Counted from the stretch's first letter, positions 25,620 to 35,448 are shown. The stretch is DNA of 64,000 nt from Terriglobia bacterium (GCA_025363475.1 JANYDS010000078.1:22667-86666); one strand, 5' to 3'. A program made the numbers and translations. Notes: generated by a model not told the origin, from the sequence alone.

Positions 25620-26034
25620 TAATCGCAATCACTTTGGCCCCGCTCGAGCCGCCCCCGGTGCCCGCCAGCGCCGCGCGCCTGTTGATCGTCATCGTGAAGA
25701 TGATCGCCAGCAGCAGACTGCTCATCTTGAACCAGAAAGCCTGGTTGTTGTAACACTTCACTGCCTCAGAAGTGAAGAGCAGGGAGCCGGTAACCAGCAT
25801 CAAAATCAGGCTGCCATTGAAGTAGGGCCGTGCATCGCGCTCCAGTTCCGCCGCAGATTCTTTGCCCAGGCCCAGGCCAAGCATCCGCATATTCACCAGC
25901 AGCACCACGCCGCCGATCAGCGCGAGGCCCAGCAGGTGGCAGCCTTCAATGATCGGGAAGAGCCACTGAGAATCGCGGATCGCAAGGCCCACAGGCGTAT
26001 TTTCGATTGTCTGAAAGATGGGTTGCAGGGACAT
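25561..26034 (-). CDS. four-helix membrane protein, DUF6644-like (B)
   Basis: The 157-residue protein has hydrophobic segments near 25-48, 72-92, 100-116 and 132-152. It shares 'LAIRDSQWLFPIIEGCHLLGLALIGG' and 'DLRLLGL'-like blocks with its upstream neighbour, so the two are a tandem duplicate. Histidines in the helices ('EGCHLLG') could bind haem, as in small membrane cytochromes; this is inference. It lies 27 bases after the first copy in the same direction and overlaps the SGNH gene at its 3' end. Confidence 0.75.
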   Translation of the reverse strand: MSLQPIFQTIENTPVGLAIRDSQWLFPIIEGCHLLGLALIGGVVLLVNMRMLGLGLGKESAAELERDARPYFNGSLILMLVTGSLLFTSEAVKCYNNQAFWFKMSSLLLAIIFTMTINRRAALAGTGGGSSGAKVIAIINLLLWTGVGVGGRWIGFS

Positions 26035-26061
26035 CGGTTTCTCTCTTTTCTCTAAACTTCT

Positions 26062-26571
26062 CTAGTGAACCGATTTATCAAACCAGTTATAGGCGATAAA
26101 GCGACCTGCGATGATGACGGCCGCCCACAGGACCAGCGAAAAAGCGCCGGCCATGCGCGCCCTTGCGGGGGGCACAGCATCGTGATCCCAGGTCTTCACC
26201 TTTTTGAAGATTCCGGAATGGAAATACCAGACGTTGATGCCCGCCAGAATCAGGAAGATGACCTTGGCGCGGAAGAAAACATTGCCATAGGTCCGCAGCG
26301 GTATGCCATAAAACAACAGGACGCCCGTAATCACCATCACGATAAACCCGGCGGTGGTCCACGGCAGCAGCTTTTCCGTGATCTCTGAAACTGCGGTTTT
26401 CTTAAAAGTAAGGCCAAGCAGTCGCAGGTCGAGAACGGTCGCCAGACCTACAAAAAGGCAGAGCGTCAGCACATGTACAGACTCGATGATGGGGTAGGCC
26501 CAGATCGATTCGTGCAGCGCAATGCTCCACGGCGTCTGGTCGAGCCATTGGGCAAAACTATAGAGAGACAC
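26062..26571 (-). CDS. four-helix membrane protein, DUF6644-like (A)
   Basis: The 169-residue protein has four predicted helices (about 24-48, 68-90, 98-116, 140-160) and 'LHESIWAYPIIESVHVLTLCLFVG' near the N-terminus, matching the next gene. DUF6644 proteins are of unknown function and are found near DUF6152 genes, as here. Conserved His residues ('ESVHVL', 'YFHSG') lie within helices. The gene is divergent from the cytochrome/monooxygenase-like gene at 26747; the 175-base gap holds a TTGACA box near 26638 but no convincing -10. Confidence 0.75.
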   Translation of the reverse strand: MSLYSFAQWLDQTPWSIALHESIWAYPIIESVHVLTLCLFVGLATVLDLRLLGLTFKKTAVSEITEKLLPWTTAGFIVMVITGVLLFYGIPLRTYGNVFFRAKVIFLILAGINVWYFHSGIFKKVKTWDHDAVPPARARMAGAFSLVLWAAVIIAGRFIAYNWFDKSVH

Positions 26572-26746
26572 TCGTTTTTTATGGTCCCTTTCTGATGCAA
26601 AGTAACAACGTGTGGTGCAATTCTATCGCCAGCGCTTTTGACAGTTTGCTATCGAGCGCAGCCGCGCGCAACCAGCCTTAAAGCACCTGTCACACACCTT
26701 GGGGGGATTTACTTTACCCCAACCGTGTGATATCACTCTACAACGT

Positions 26747-28039
26747 ATGCGATTTCACGCCATCGGCATCGCCGTTTCACTCACCACGTCCTTCTGCGCC
26801 GCAGCAGCTCCCGCGCCCACCTTTAACAAAGAAGTTCTGCCCATCCTGCAGCAGCGCTGTCAGGAATGCCACCGGACCGGGGAAGCCGTTCCGTTCACAA
26901 TGATGAGCTGGCAGGAAGCGCGCCCCTGGGCAAAATCAATAAAACAGGCCGTCATCACGAAAAAGATGCCACCGTGGTTCGCCGATCCGCATTTCGGCAA
27001 GTTCTCGAACGATCGCACCCTGAGCCAGCGCGAAATCGACACCTTAGTCGCCTGGGTGGATGCCGGCGCGCCCGAAGGCAATCCGAAAGACGCGCCCGCG
27101 CCCCGCAAGTTTGTCGAAGGCTGGACCATGGGCCAGCCGGATCTGGTGGTCGAAATGCCCAACGCCTTTCCCGTCCCGGCAACCGGCGTTGTGGACTACC
27201 AGTACGTGATCCTGCCCACCAATCTCAAGGAAGACCGCTGGGTAGTTGCCGCCGAAGTTCGCCCGGGCGATAAATCCGTGATGCACCATGTCATCACTTC
27301 CATCCGCGAGCCGGGTTCACCGTGGATGCCTGAGATGGAACTCGGTAAAGTATTTGTCCCGGTCAGAGGTTCCAGAGCAGGGCAGTTATCCACAGGCCTG
27401 TCCGGCTACGTTCCGGGTCAGGCGCTGCCATCCGCCGATACACCCCAGCGCGCAACGCTGCTGAAAGCCGGTTCCGATATTGTTTTGCAGCTTCACTACA
27501 CGCCCAACGGGAAAGAGACTACCGACAAAACAAAGATCGGTCTGATTTTCGCGAAAGAACCTCCAAAGTATCAGGTGCTGGGTGGTAATTCAGCCTCTCT
27601 CCGGTTCTCAATACCGCCGGGCGACCCTGATTTTCATGTTGTCGGCGTATCCACCCTGCAGTACGATGCGGACCTGATCAGCATGATGCCTCATGCGCAT
27701 CTGCGCGGCAAGGCATTTGAGTACCGTATCACTCACCCCAGCGGTGAAATTGAGACGGTCTTGAAAGTTCCCGCCTATGATTTCAACTGGCAGCTGACTT
27801 ACTACCTTGCCAAGCCCATGCACCTGCTCAAAGGCACAAAAATTGAAGTGATCGCGGAGTTTGATAACTCGGCGAATAACAAGTTCAATCCCGACCCCAC
27901 GAAGGAAGTTCACTGGGGCGAGCAGACATTTGAAGAGATGATGATGGGCTATTTCAGCGTTGTGGTTGATGCTGATAAAGTGCCCGCGGGTCCGCGCCGT
28001 CGCGGCGTAGCTTTAACAACAGGCACCGGCACCGAGTAG
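26747..28039 (+). CDS. secreted c-type cytochrome with copper type II monooxygenase-like domain
   Basis: From the ATG at 26747 the protein has 430 residues and a signal peptide ending near 'CAAAAPAP'. The N-terminal haem domain contains 'VLPILQQRCQECHRTG' and 'KMPPWFADP'. From about residue 170 it resembles the copper type II ascorbate-dependent monooxygenase (PHM/DBM) fold: 'SVMHHVITSI', 'MMPHAHLRGKAFEYR' and 'HWGEQTFEEMMMGYFSV' supply the His and Met residues that bind the two coppers. Such fusions occur in Acidobacteria and Planctomycetes. A haem-fed oxidation of a periplasmic substrate is plausible but unproven. A terminator follows at once. Confidence 0.82.
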   Translation: MRFHAIGIAVSLTTSFCAAAAPAPTFNKEVLPILQQRCQECHRTGEAVPFTMMSWQEARPWAKSIKQAVITKKMPPWFADPHFGKFSNDRTLSQREIDTLVAWVDAGAPEGNPKDAPAPRKFVEGWTMGQPDLVVEMPNAFPVPATGVVDYQYVILPTNLKEDRWVVAAEVRPGDKSVMHHVITSIREPGSPWMPEMELGKVFVPVRGSRAGQLSTGLSGYVPGQALPSADTPQRATLLKAGSDIVLQLHYTPNGKETTDKTKIGLIFAKEPPKYQVLGGNSASLRFSIPPGDPDFHVVGVSTLQYDADLISMMPHAHLRGKAFEYRITHPSGEIETVLKVPAYDFNWQLTYYLAKPMHLLKGTKIEVIAEFDNSANNKFNPDPTKEVHWGEQTFEEMMMGYFSVVVDADKVPAGPRRRGVALTTGTGTE

Positions 28040-28068
28040 TTCGGCACCTGATTTTTTCGCAGTATTTG

Positions 28069-28103
28069 ACCGGGCCGGAGCTTTTGCTTCGGCCCGGTTT
28101 TTT
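28069..28103 (+). terminator. rho-independent terminator
   Basis: The stem 'ACCGGGCCG'/'CGGCCCGGT' is followed by a run of six T. It closes the cytochrome-monooxygenase gene. Confidence 0.88.
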
Positions 28104-28174
28104 ATGTATGCGCGCAAAGACGCACAACTTCGAAGAAGGTAACTGCGGAACACAAATATATTTTCGGGCGTTAC

Positions 28175-28203
28175 TTGACTCTGTCATTAAGACTACATAA
28201 ACT
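28175..28203 (+). promoter_or_regulatory. sigma-70-like promoter of the TonB receptor gene
   Basis: TTGACT and TAAACT are separated by exactly 17 bases, 38 bases before the ATG at 28242 and upstream of a purine-rich ribosome site ('CAGGGGGAG'). Confidence 0.6.
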
Positions 28204-28241
28204 TGTCCCCGAAGTAAGACTTTCAGGGGGAGTTGTCTCTT

Positions 28242-31200
28242 ATGGGCAAATTAGGTCAGGCAGCGATGATCTGCGCTCTGTTCGGTGCCTCAATGGCATT
28301 CGGCCAGAACGCGAGTGTTTCCGGAACTATCACCGATCCGAGCGGTGCCCAGATATCCGGCGCGAAAGTTTCGGCTTTAAACACCGATACGGGTGCCACC
28401 GCACCAGGCAAGAGTAACGATTCCGGCGTCTATGTGTTTCCGGGCCTTCAGCCCGGTAAATACACATTCACCGCAGAGCATCCCGGCTTCCGCAAGGCAG
28501 TCATCTCCGACGTAGTTCTCGACATTGGCTCGCAGTTAACAGTAAACATGGGACTGCAACTCGGCCAGGCCAGCGAAACCGTGGAAGTATCTGCCACCAC
28601 TACCCCGCTCAATGCCAGCAGCGCAACCGTGGGCGATGTCGTTACCGGCAAACAGCTGCAAGATCTGCCGTTGACCGGACGGAGCGCGTACAACCTGATT
28701 AACACCCAGCCCGGTGTCGTGTTTAACTCCGGCGCACCCAATTTCTACCTCAATGGAAATCAGGGCAACTCCATCAACTACACGATGGATGGTATTGGTG
28801 CCCAGAACAACCTGCTGACTGGCTCTTTTTACAATTACAGCAACGTCGCCAGCGTTGACCGCGTGGAAGAAGTCCGCGTAGTCACTTCACCGGCCGATGC
28901 CGAGTATGGCCGCGGTGCCGGGCAGATTCAAATGGTGACACGCGGCGGCGGTAATACGTTCCGCGGCTCTATCTATGAGGAACACCGCAACACGGCGTTG
29001 AACGCCAATGATTTTTTCAACAACAGCAGGGGTGTTAGCCGCGCTGTTCTGATCCTGAACACCTACGGCATTCGCTTCGGCGGACCGCTCAAGAAAAACA
29101 AAACGTTTTTCAATGGCATCTACGAACCTTCCAAGAGCCGGGCCAAAAACACCTTCACGGCTACGTCTTACACCGCCCTTGCGCGCCAGGGCATTTTCCG
29201 TTTCCAGCCCGGTATCCAGAATGGCAATGCGGGTGCCGCGAACCCGAGCGTGGACTTCAACGGTAACCCGCTGAATCCATCCACCCTGCAAAGTGTCAAC
29301 GTGTTCGGCCTTGATCCCAACCGCCTGGTTGCAGATCCGACTGGCGCGGTCACCAAAAATCTGGGACTGACTGCGTTACCGAACGACTTCCGCACTGTAG
29401 GCGACGGTCTGAACACTGCAGGGTACACCTGGAACCGGCCCGTGCCCATCGATTTCGGACTTTACGAAGGCCGCATCGACCATATCATCAACGACAAACA
29501 CCGGCTCGCTCTCACGCTCAATCATCAGGCCTACGCGAGCATCAACGTCGCCGCACCTCCACCTTTCCCCAACGCGCCCTGGCAGATCAATCCGACCGAG
29601 ACCACGCAGTACAGCGTGACGCTGAACAGCGTGTTGCGCCCGAACCTGATCAACGAATTCAAATTCGGCGTGTATCGTCCCCGAACCACAGTGCTGACGC
29701 CCTTCAATGAAGGCGAGGTTGGGCCAGTCAGCCACGTGGGTATTCTGAACGTAAAAAATGCCGTGCCCTACGTGTTGAATTTCGCGGGCGGTGTAACCAG
29801 CCCCATCAGCGGCAACCAGAGCGACTACATTAACCCCAACTATCAGTTTGGCGACAATACCACCTACATCCGAGGCAAGCATACTTTCAAGGGCGGCTTC
29901 GAAGTTCGTATGATTTCCGACTCCGGCTATGATGCCAATAACGTGGTTCCCATCGTGACTCTGGGTGCCAACGGTGCGTTGCCGGTTTCCGGTTTCTCTG
30001 CTGCTACCTTCGGGCCGAATCTTGCTAGTGCGCAGAACCTGTTGCTGGATTTAAGCGGCTCTGTCGCCACCGCCGTTCAAACGAACTATTCGCCTGGAGG
30101 ACCCAATCCGCGTTTTTTGCCTGGAGAGACCCGTTTCCGCGAATGGCACCAGAATGAAGTAAGTTTCTTTGTCAAAGACGATTTCAAACTGCGTCCCAAC
30201 ATCACCCTGAACCTGGGAATGCGCTATGAGTTGTACCTGGTTCCCTATGAAGGCCAGGGCAAAATGATCACTCCGGTCGGGGGAGCGGGAGCAGCATTTG
30301 GAGTTTCCGGCACAGATTCGAGCGCGCTGTTCCGCCCCGGTGTATTCACCGGCAGCACCACCATCATCGAAAACATTGGACCAGGCACTGCGCACCCAGA
30401 CAGGTCTATCTACAACCTCGATAAGAACAACATCGGTCCGGCTGTCGGCTTTGCCTGGTCCCTGCAGGGTAGTGATCGCTTCAAATGGCTGACCGGAAGC
30501 AAAGACCAGATGGCGATCCGCGCCGGTTACGGTATCGGTTACCAGCGGCTTCCGATTTACCTGATCCACAACGATTCGGGTTTCCTGCCCGGGTTCGCGG
30601 AACAGGTTACCTCCACGGTGGCAACCAATCTCAGCAACCTGTCTTTGCCTGTACCTCCCACTGGCCTACCATTGAGCACTGTTCCGACGGTTGGTCCGGG
30701 CTCACATACACAGTCTCTGTATACTTTCGATCCAAACATCAGAACACCATACATCCAGAACTTCAGCTTTTCCATCTCGCGTCAGATTGCAGGCAACACC
30801 TCGCTGAATATCAGTTACGTGGGCAGTAAGGGCAGCAAGCTTCCGCGCTCCATGGATCAGAACGAAGTCAACGTTTTCAACAACGGCCTGCTGGATGCGT
30901 TCAAAGTGATTCAGGCTGGTGGTAGTTCGGCCCTCGTTGATCAGCTTTTTGCCGGCTTCACCGGAGCAGGCGCGCCGAGCGGATCAAACTATGTCCGCAG
31001 CACAGCATCTGCCGCCCGTACGTTCTTCATCAACAACAACCCGGGCGGTTTCGCGAACTATATCAACACAACCAACTTCGGCACTGGCCTGGTCGGCGGT
31101 TTACTGGCTAACGCGAAACTGCCCTCCAATCTGGTGGTGGTCAACCCACAGTTCTCCCAGAGCTATCTCACGGGTAACTGGGGTAACTCCACTTATCACT

Positions 31201-32015
31201 CGCTGCAGGTCTCTGCGACGCGGCGCTTCGGCAAAGGCTTTTCGCTGCAGGGAAGCTATGTTTGGAGCAAGGCACTCGGGGAAGACGACGGCCAGAGCAG
31301 TACCTACGTTGGTACTTACCGTTCGCTGCGTAATCCCAGCCTCGATAAGACTCTGCTGAGTTTCGACCGGCGTCATGTGATCAAGATCAACAGCATCTAC
31401 GAACTTCCGTTCGGCAAGGGCAAGATGATCGGCAGAAATTCCAACGGTTTCATAGACCGTATCATTGGTGGCTGGCAGTTGGGAGTAATTTACAACAGGG
31501 CGACCGGTGCGCCATTTACTGTTGTAGGTCAGAATACCTTCAACAATACGACCATCTCAGCTGGTTTTACTCCCAACCTCGTGGGCGAACTGCCCACAGC
31601 TGAGCTTACGAAACTTCCCGGCTATGTCACGTTGTTCCCGACGCTCACACAGGTAGCCGATCCTAATCGCCCCTCGCTGACAGCCCTCGCCGGTTCTCCC
31701 TTGCTTTCGCTTGCAAATTCCAAGGGCGACCTGGTGTTCGTCAACGCAACACCCGGTAACATTGGCACTCTGCCGCTGGGGGCCTTCACTGCGCCCGGCG
31801 TTCATCAGGTCGATCTCAACATCAAGAAACGCATCAGATTTTCAGAGCGCTTTAACTTCGAACTCGGTGCCACTGCAACCAACGCGACGAACCACCCGGT
31901 TTTCGACGCACCCAATGCAGCCAACCGCAACATCAACAGCACAAGTTTTGGCCGCTCTACTACTACGTCCAACAGCCCCCGCATCCTTGTGCTGCAGGGT
32001 CGGTTGAACTTCTAA
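28242..32015 (+). CDS. Oar-like TonB-dependent receptor with carboxypeptidase-regulatory domain
   Basis: I choose the ATG at 28242, spaced about 10 bases from 'AGGGGGAG'; the track's TTG at 28233 is too close. The ~1257-residue protein has a signal peptide ending at 'MAFGQN'. A CarboxypepD_reg-like domain follows ('SVSGTITDPSGAQISGAKVS', 'VFPGLQPGKYTFTAEHPGF'). Then come a plug ('LQDLPLTGRSAYNLINTQPGV', 'YTMDGIGAQNN', 'GRGAGQIQMVTRGGGNTFRGSIYE') and a long 22-strand-type barrel ending in 'ILVLQGRLNF'. Such proteins are abundant in Solibacteraceae and import or bind oligosaccharides, peptides or other large substrates at the outer membrane. The ligand is unknown. A terminator follows. Confidence 0.92.
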   Translation: MGKLGQAAMICALFGASMAFGQNASVSGTITDPSGAQISGAKVSALNTDTGATAPGKSNDSGVYVFPGLQPGKYTFTAEHPGFRKAVISDVVLDIGSQLTVNMGLQLGQASETVEVSATTTPLNASSATVGDVVTGKQLQDLPLTGRSAYNLINTQPGVVFNSGAPNFYLNGNQGNSINYTMDGIGAQNNLLTGSFYNYSNVASVDRVEEVRVVTSPADAEYGRGAGQIQMVTRGGGNTFRGSIYEEHRNTALNANDFFNNSRGVSRAVLILNTYGIRFGGPLKKNKTFFNGIYEPSKSRAKNTFTATSYTALARQGIFRFQPGIQNGNAGAANPSVDFNGNPLNPSTLQSVNVFGLDPNRLVADPTGAVTKNLGLTALPNDFRTVGDGLNTAGYTWNRPVPIDFGLYEGRIDHIINDKHRLALTLNHQAYASINVAAPPPFPNAPWQINPTETTQYSVTLNSVLRPNLINEFKFGVYRPRTTVLTPFNEGEVGPVSHVGILNVKNAVPYVLNFAGGVTSPISGNQSDYINPNYQFGDNTTYIRGKHTFKGGFEVRMISDSGYDANNVVPIVTLGANGALPVSGFSAATFGPNLASAQNLLLDLSGSVATAVQTNYSPGGPNPRFLPGETRFREWHQNEVSFFVKDDFKLRPNITLNLGMRYELYLVPYEGQGKMITPVGGAGAAFGVSGTDSSALFRPGVFTGSTTIIENIGPGTAHPDRSIYNLDKNNIGPAVGFAWSLQGSDRFKWLTGSKDQMAIRAGYGIGYQRLPIYLIHNDSGFLPGFAEQVTSTVATNLSNLSLPVPPTGLPLSTVPTVGPGSHTQSLYTFDPNIRTPYIQNFSFSISRQIAGNTSLNISYVGSKGSKLPRSMDQNEVNVFNNGLLDAFKVIQAGGSSALVDQLFAGFTGAGAPSGSNYVRSTASAARTFFINNNPGGFANYINTTNFGTGLVGGLLANAKLPSNLVVVNPQFSQSYLTGNWGNSTYHSLQVSATRRFGKGFSLQGSYVWSKALGEDDGQSSTYVGTYRSLRNPSLDKTLLSFDRRHVIKINSIYELPFGKGKMIGRNSNGFIDRIIGGWQLGVIYNRATGAPFTVVGQNTFNNTTISAGFTPNLVGELPTAELTKLPGYVTLFPTLTQVADPNRPSLTALAGSPLLSLANSKGDLVFVNATPGNIGTLPLGAFTAPGVHQVDLNIKKRIRFSERFNFELGATATNATNHPVFDAPNAANRNINSTSFGRSTTTSNSPRILVLQGRLNF

Positions 32016-32040
32016 CGAGCAACTTTCAGCAATTCACAAC

Positions 32041-32075
32041 GGCGGGCGAAGATCACTCTTCGCCCGCCGTTTTTT
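32041..32075 (+). terminator. rho-independent terminator after the TonB receptor
   Basis: A 10-base perfect stem ('GGCGGGCGAA'/'TTCGCCCGCC') is followed by six T. Confidence 0.9.
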
Positions 32076-32169
32076 ATGAATTCAAGTGGATGAACCCTCC
32101 GGCCATGTGCGTTCTCACAGCTGTGCGGAATTTCGCGGACGTCAACTGTGATAACTTCACTTACTGACG

Positions 32170-34203
32170 ATGCGAACCCTCCTCTTTCTCCTCACCCTTC
32201 TCGTTATCGGGGCCGCAACACCCCTCCTCGCCCAAACCGGAGCCAAAAACGGCGAATGGCCCACCTATGGCGGAGACCTCGGCAGCACACGCTATTCCGC
32301 GCTCGACCAGATCAACTCCACCAACTTCAACAAGCTCGAAGTGGCCTGGCGTTTCAAGACCGATTTCCTCGGCCCGCGCAAGGAATACCAGCTCGAAGCC
32401 ACACCGCTCATGGTGAAGGGCGTCCTCTACACAACAGCAGGCACGCGCCGCGACGTCATAGCCCTCGATGCCGCCACCGGTGAACTCATCTGGACCCACA
32501 GCGAACCCGAAGGCCCGCGCGGTGAAGCAGCCCCGCGCCAGCTCTCCGGCCACGGCGTCTCTTACTGGACCGACGGCCGTGAAGAGCGCATCCTCTACGT
32601 CACCCCCGGTTACCGACTCATCGCGCTCGACGCGAAAACCGGGCAGCTCGTCCCCGGCTTCGGCAAAAACGGCGCCGTGGATCTGAAGCAGGATGACGAC
32701 CAGCAGATTGACCTCATCACCGGCGAAGTCGGCCTCCACTCGACGCCCGTCGTTGCGAAGAACGTCGTCATCGTGGGCGCGGCGCACCGCTCCGGCGGCG
32801 TCCCCCGCAGCCGCAACAACGTCAAAGGTTTCATCCGCGGCTTCGATGTCAAAACCGGCAAACGCCTGTGGATTTTTCACACCATCCCGCAGTCCGGTGA
32901 GTTCGGTTATGACACCTGGGAGAAGGATTCCGCTTCCTACACCGGCAACGCCGGCGTATGGGGTCAGATTTCAGTGGATGAAGAACTCGGTACTGTCTAC
33001 CTGCCCGTTGAACTTCCCACCGGTGATTATTACGGTGGCCATCGCCCCGGCAACGGCCTGTTTGGCGAGAGCATTGTGGCGATAGACCTGGCCACAGGCA
33101 AACGCAAATGGCATTACCAGCTGGTACACCACGGCCTCTGGGATATGGACATTCCCTGCGCGCCGATTCTGGTCAATCTGGTAGTGAACGGCCGCGTAAT
33201 TAAAGCCGTTGCCCAGCCCACCAAACAGGCCTTCCTTTACGTGTTTGACCGGGTTACAGGCGAGCCGGTCTGGCCCATCAATGAACAGCCGGTGGCAAAG
33301 GGCGATGTCCCCGGCGAATGGTATTCCGCGACTCAGCCCGTAGTGACGAAACCGCCCGCCTATGACCGCCAGGGTGTGTCGGAGAAAGATCTGATCGATT
33401 TCACCCCCGCGCTCCACGAACAGGCGCTGAAGATCGCCGCCACCTATAAGCTCGGCCCCATGTTCACGCCGCCTACTGTCAGCAAACGCGAAGGACCGCT
33501 GGGAACTATGGTGCTGCCCTCCGCAACCGGCGGCTCCAACTGGCCCGGCGGATCTTACGACCCTGAGACGCACACCGTCTACGTTTTTTCCCAGACCAAT
33601 ATTTCGCCCCTCGGTCTGGTGCCGCCGCCGGACGGCATGTCTGACATGAATTACATTCAGGGCAACGCGCTTTCAGGTGCCCGGCGCACAGGCGGCTCGG
33701 GCGCGTCAGACCGCGTGGCGTCAGCTTCCTCACCTGCGGGTCCCGCACAAGCGGCCCAGGAAGGGGGAGGGGGGCTCACGGTTTCGGGTCTCCCCCTGGT
33801 GAAGCCGCCCTATGGGCGCATCAGCGCGATCAATCTCACCAGCGGCACCATCACCTGGCAGGTGGCACACGGCGATACGCCCGATAACATCCGCAATAGT
33901 CCGGCGCTCAAAGGCATCGACGTTCCGCGCACCGGCCGCGCAGGCGTCATCGGCGTGCTCACCACCAAATCGCTCGTCATCGCGGGTGAGGCTGGCTATG
34001 CGACGAATGAAAACGGCATTCGCGGGGCCAAGCTGCGGGCCTATGACAAAGCTTCCGGCCATGACGCCGGTGCGGTCTACCTGCCGGCACCGCAAAGCGG
34101 TTCGCCCATGACATACATGCTGAATGGCAAGCAATACATCGTGGTAGCCATCAGCGGCGGCAACTACTCCGGCGAGTTCGTTGCCTTCAAACTGCCGGAG
34201 TAG
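32170..34203 (+). CDS. PQQ-dependent quinoprotein dehydrogenase, soluble periplasmic type
   Basis: The 677-residue protein has a signal peptide ending at 'PLLAQT', then 'NGEWPTYGGDLGSTRYSALDQI', the usual start of eight-bladed PQQ propellers. Blade motifs recur ('VIALDAATGELIWTH', 'LIALDAKTGQLV', 'IVAIDLATGKRKWHYQ', 'YVFDRVTGEPVWP'), with 'HHGLWDMDIPCAPILV' and 'TGGSNWPGGSYDP' at active-site-like places. There is no N-terminal membrane domain and no fused haem, so electrons must leave through a separate cytochrome. The substrate is probably an alcohol or sugar; this is not resolvable. A Gly/Ser/Ala-rich loop of about 30 residues near 505-535 ('GGSGASDRV...EGGGGLTV') is unlike the rest. Confidence 0.9.
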   Translation: MRTLLFLLTLLVIGAATPLLAQTGAKNGEWPTYGGDLGSTRYSALDQINSTNFNKLEVAWRFKTDFLGPRKEYQLEATPLMVKGVLYTTAGTRRDVIALDAATGELIWTHSEPEGPRGEAAPRQLSGHGVSYWTDGREERILYVTPGYRLIALDAKTGQLVPGFGKNGAVDLKQDDDQQIDLITGEVGLHSTPVVAKNVVIVGAAHRSGGVPRSRNNVKGFIRGFDVKTGKRLWIFHTIPQSGEFGYDTWEKDSASYTGNAGVWGQISVDEELGTVYLPVELPTGDYYGGHRPGNGLFGESIVAIDLATGKRKWHYQLVHHGLWDMDIPCAPILVNLVVNGRVIKAVAQPTKQAFLYVFDRVTGEPVWPINEQPVAKGDVPGEWYSATQPVVTKPPAYDRQGVSEKDLIDFTPALHEQALKIAATYKLGPMFTPPTVSKREGPLGTMVLPSATGGSNWPGGSYDPETHTVYVFSQTNISPLGLVPPPDGMSDMNYIQGNALSGARRTGGSGASDRVASASSPAGPAQAAQEGGGGLTVSGLPLVKPPYGRISAINLTSGTITWQVAHGDTPDNIRNSPALKGIDVPRTGRAGVIGVLTTKSLVIAGEAGYATNENGIRGAKLRAYDKASGHDAGAVYLPAPQSGSPMTYMLNGKQYIVVAISGGNYSGEFVAFKLPE

Positions 34204-34233
34204 ACGCAACCCTTCGCTATCCTCAAAGTATCG

Positions 34234-35448
34234 GTGTTGAAGAAAATACTACTGACCCTGGCGCTCGTCGCCGTCCTCGGTGCCGGTGCGTGGTTCTACG
34301 GTAAGGGGACCGACGCGCCAGCGGTCCCGTTTGCCAAAACCACGCGCCAAACCATCTCAAACGTCCTTTCGACGAATGGCAAGGTTGAGCCGGTGGAATT
34401 TATGGATGTCCGCGTGGAAGTGCGCGGACTGGTTTCGAGACTCCTCGTTCAGAGTGGCGACGCGGTGAAAGCGGGCCAGGGCCTGATCGAACTGAGCGAC
34501 CCGGGCCTGCAACAGGAAACTGAGGCCGCGAGTGCGCGTGAAGCGCAGACCCGCGCCGAGCTTTCTACCCTCGAAGCCGGTGGTCGCAGTGTCGATACGG
34601 CTGAAATAGAAGGCAGCGTCAGCCGTCTCAAACAAGATCGGGAAGTAGCACAGAGGAATCTGGAAACCCTGCAGCGGCTACAGCAGAAACAGGCCGCCAC
34701 AGCCTATGAGACAGAACAGGCGCGTCAGGCCGTTCAGAGTCTCGACGTCCAGCTTCAGGCGCTCGAACGCCGCCGGGCATCCCTGGTCAACCGGGGCGAT
34801 CTGGGGGCTGCGCAGGCGCGTGTCCGTGAGGCCCAGGCTAATCTCGAACTCTTGAAACAGCGCGCTGGTCACGGCGTCGTGAGGGCTCCCCGCGCTGGTT
34901 CCATTTATGATCTGCCCGCCCGCGCGGGTTCCTACCTCAACCCCGGCGATCTGGTCGCCAGCATCGGCAAACTCAATCCGGTTCGTGTCCGGGTCTATGT
35001 GGATGAGCCGGAACTGGGGCGTGTCACAGTTGGCGAAAACGTCCGCATTACCTGGGACGCTCTGCCCGCGCGCGAATGGACCGGCACCGTCGAAAAACGT
35101 CCCGTGGCAGTAACTGCACTGGGGTCACGTCAGGTAGGCGAAGTGCTCTGCACCATCGACAATCCGAATCGCGAACTTCTGCCGGGAACAAATGTGAATG
35201 CCTTCATCCTTACGCAGGTTGTGAAAGGTGCTCTGACCATACCAAAAGCAGCGGTGCGCCGCGACAATGGCATCGGTGTTTTCGCGCTGCAGAAAGACGG
35301 CACCGTCAAATGGCAAACCGTGACTACAGGTGCCTCAGATGTCCTCCGCGTGGAAATATTAACCGGCCTCAATGACGGCGATCAGGTGGCCGAGCGTTCA
35401 GAAATCACGCTCAAAAACGGCATGAAAGTTATGCCTGCGACAAACTGA
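34234..35448 (+). CDS. membrane fusion protein (HlyD/RND adaptor family), orphan
   Basis: From the GTG at 34234 the 404-residue protein has one N-terminal membrane helix, a barrel-sandwich hybrid split by a long coiled coil ('VEVRGLVSRLLVQSGDAVKAGQGLIEL' ... 'GHGVVRAPRAGSIYDL'), a beta-barrel domain ('VRVRVYVDEPELGRVTVGENVRI') and a membrane-proximal part ending 'ERSEITLKNGMKV'. Adaptors of this type bridge an inner-membrane ABC or RND pump to an outer-membrane channel. No pump or channel gene is next to it: a PQQ dehydrogenase precedes it and a diguanylate cyclase follows. The partner must lie elsewhere. Confidence 0.88.
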   Translation: MLKKILLTLALVAVLGAGAWFYGKGTDAPAVPFAKTTRQTISNVLSTNGKVEPVEFMDVRVEVRGLVSRLLVQSGDAVKAGQGLIELSDPGLQQETEAASAREAQTRAELSTLEAGGRSVDTAEIEGSVSRLKQDREVAQRNLETLQRLQQKQAATAYETEQARQAVQSLDVQLQALERRRASLVNRGDLGAAQARVREAQANLELLKQRAGHGVVRAPRAGSIYDLPARAGSYLNPGDLVASIGKLNPVRVRVYVDEPELGRVTVGENVRITWDALPAREWTGTVEKRPVAVTALGSRQVGEVLCTIDNPNRELLPGTNVNAFILTQVVKGALTIPKAAVRRDNGIGVFALQKDGTVKWQTVTTGASDVLRVEILTGLNDGDQVAERSEITLKNGMKVMPATN

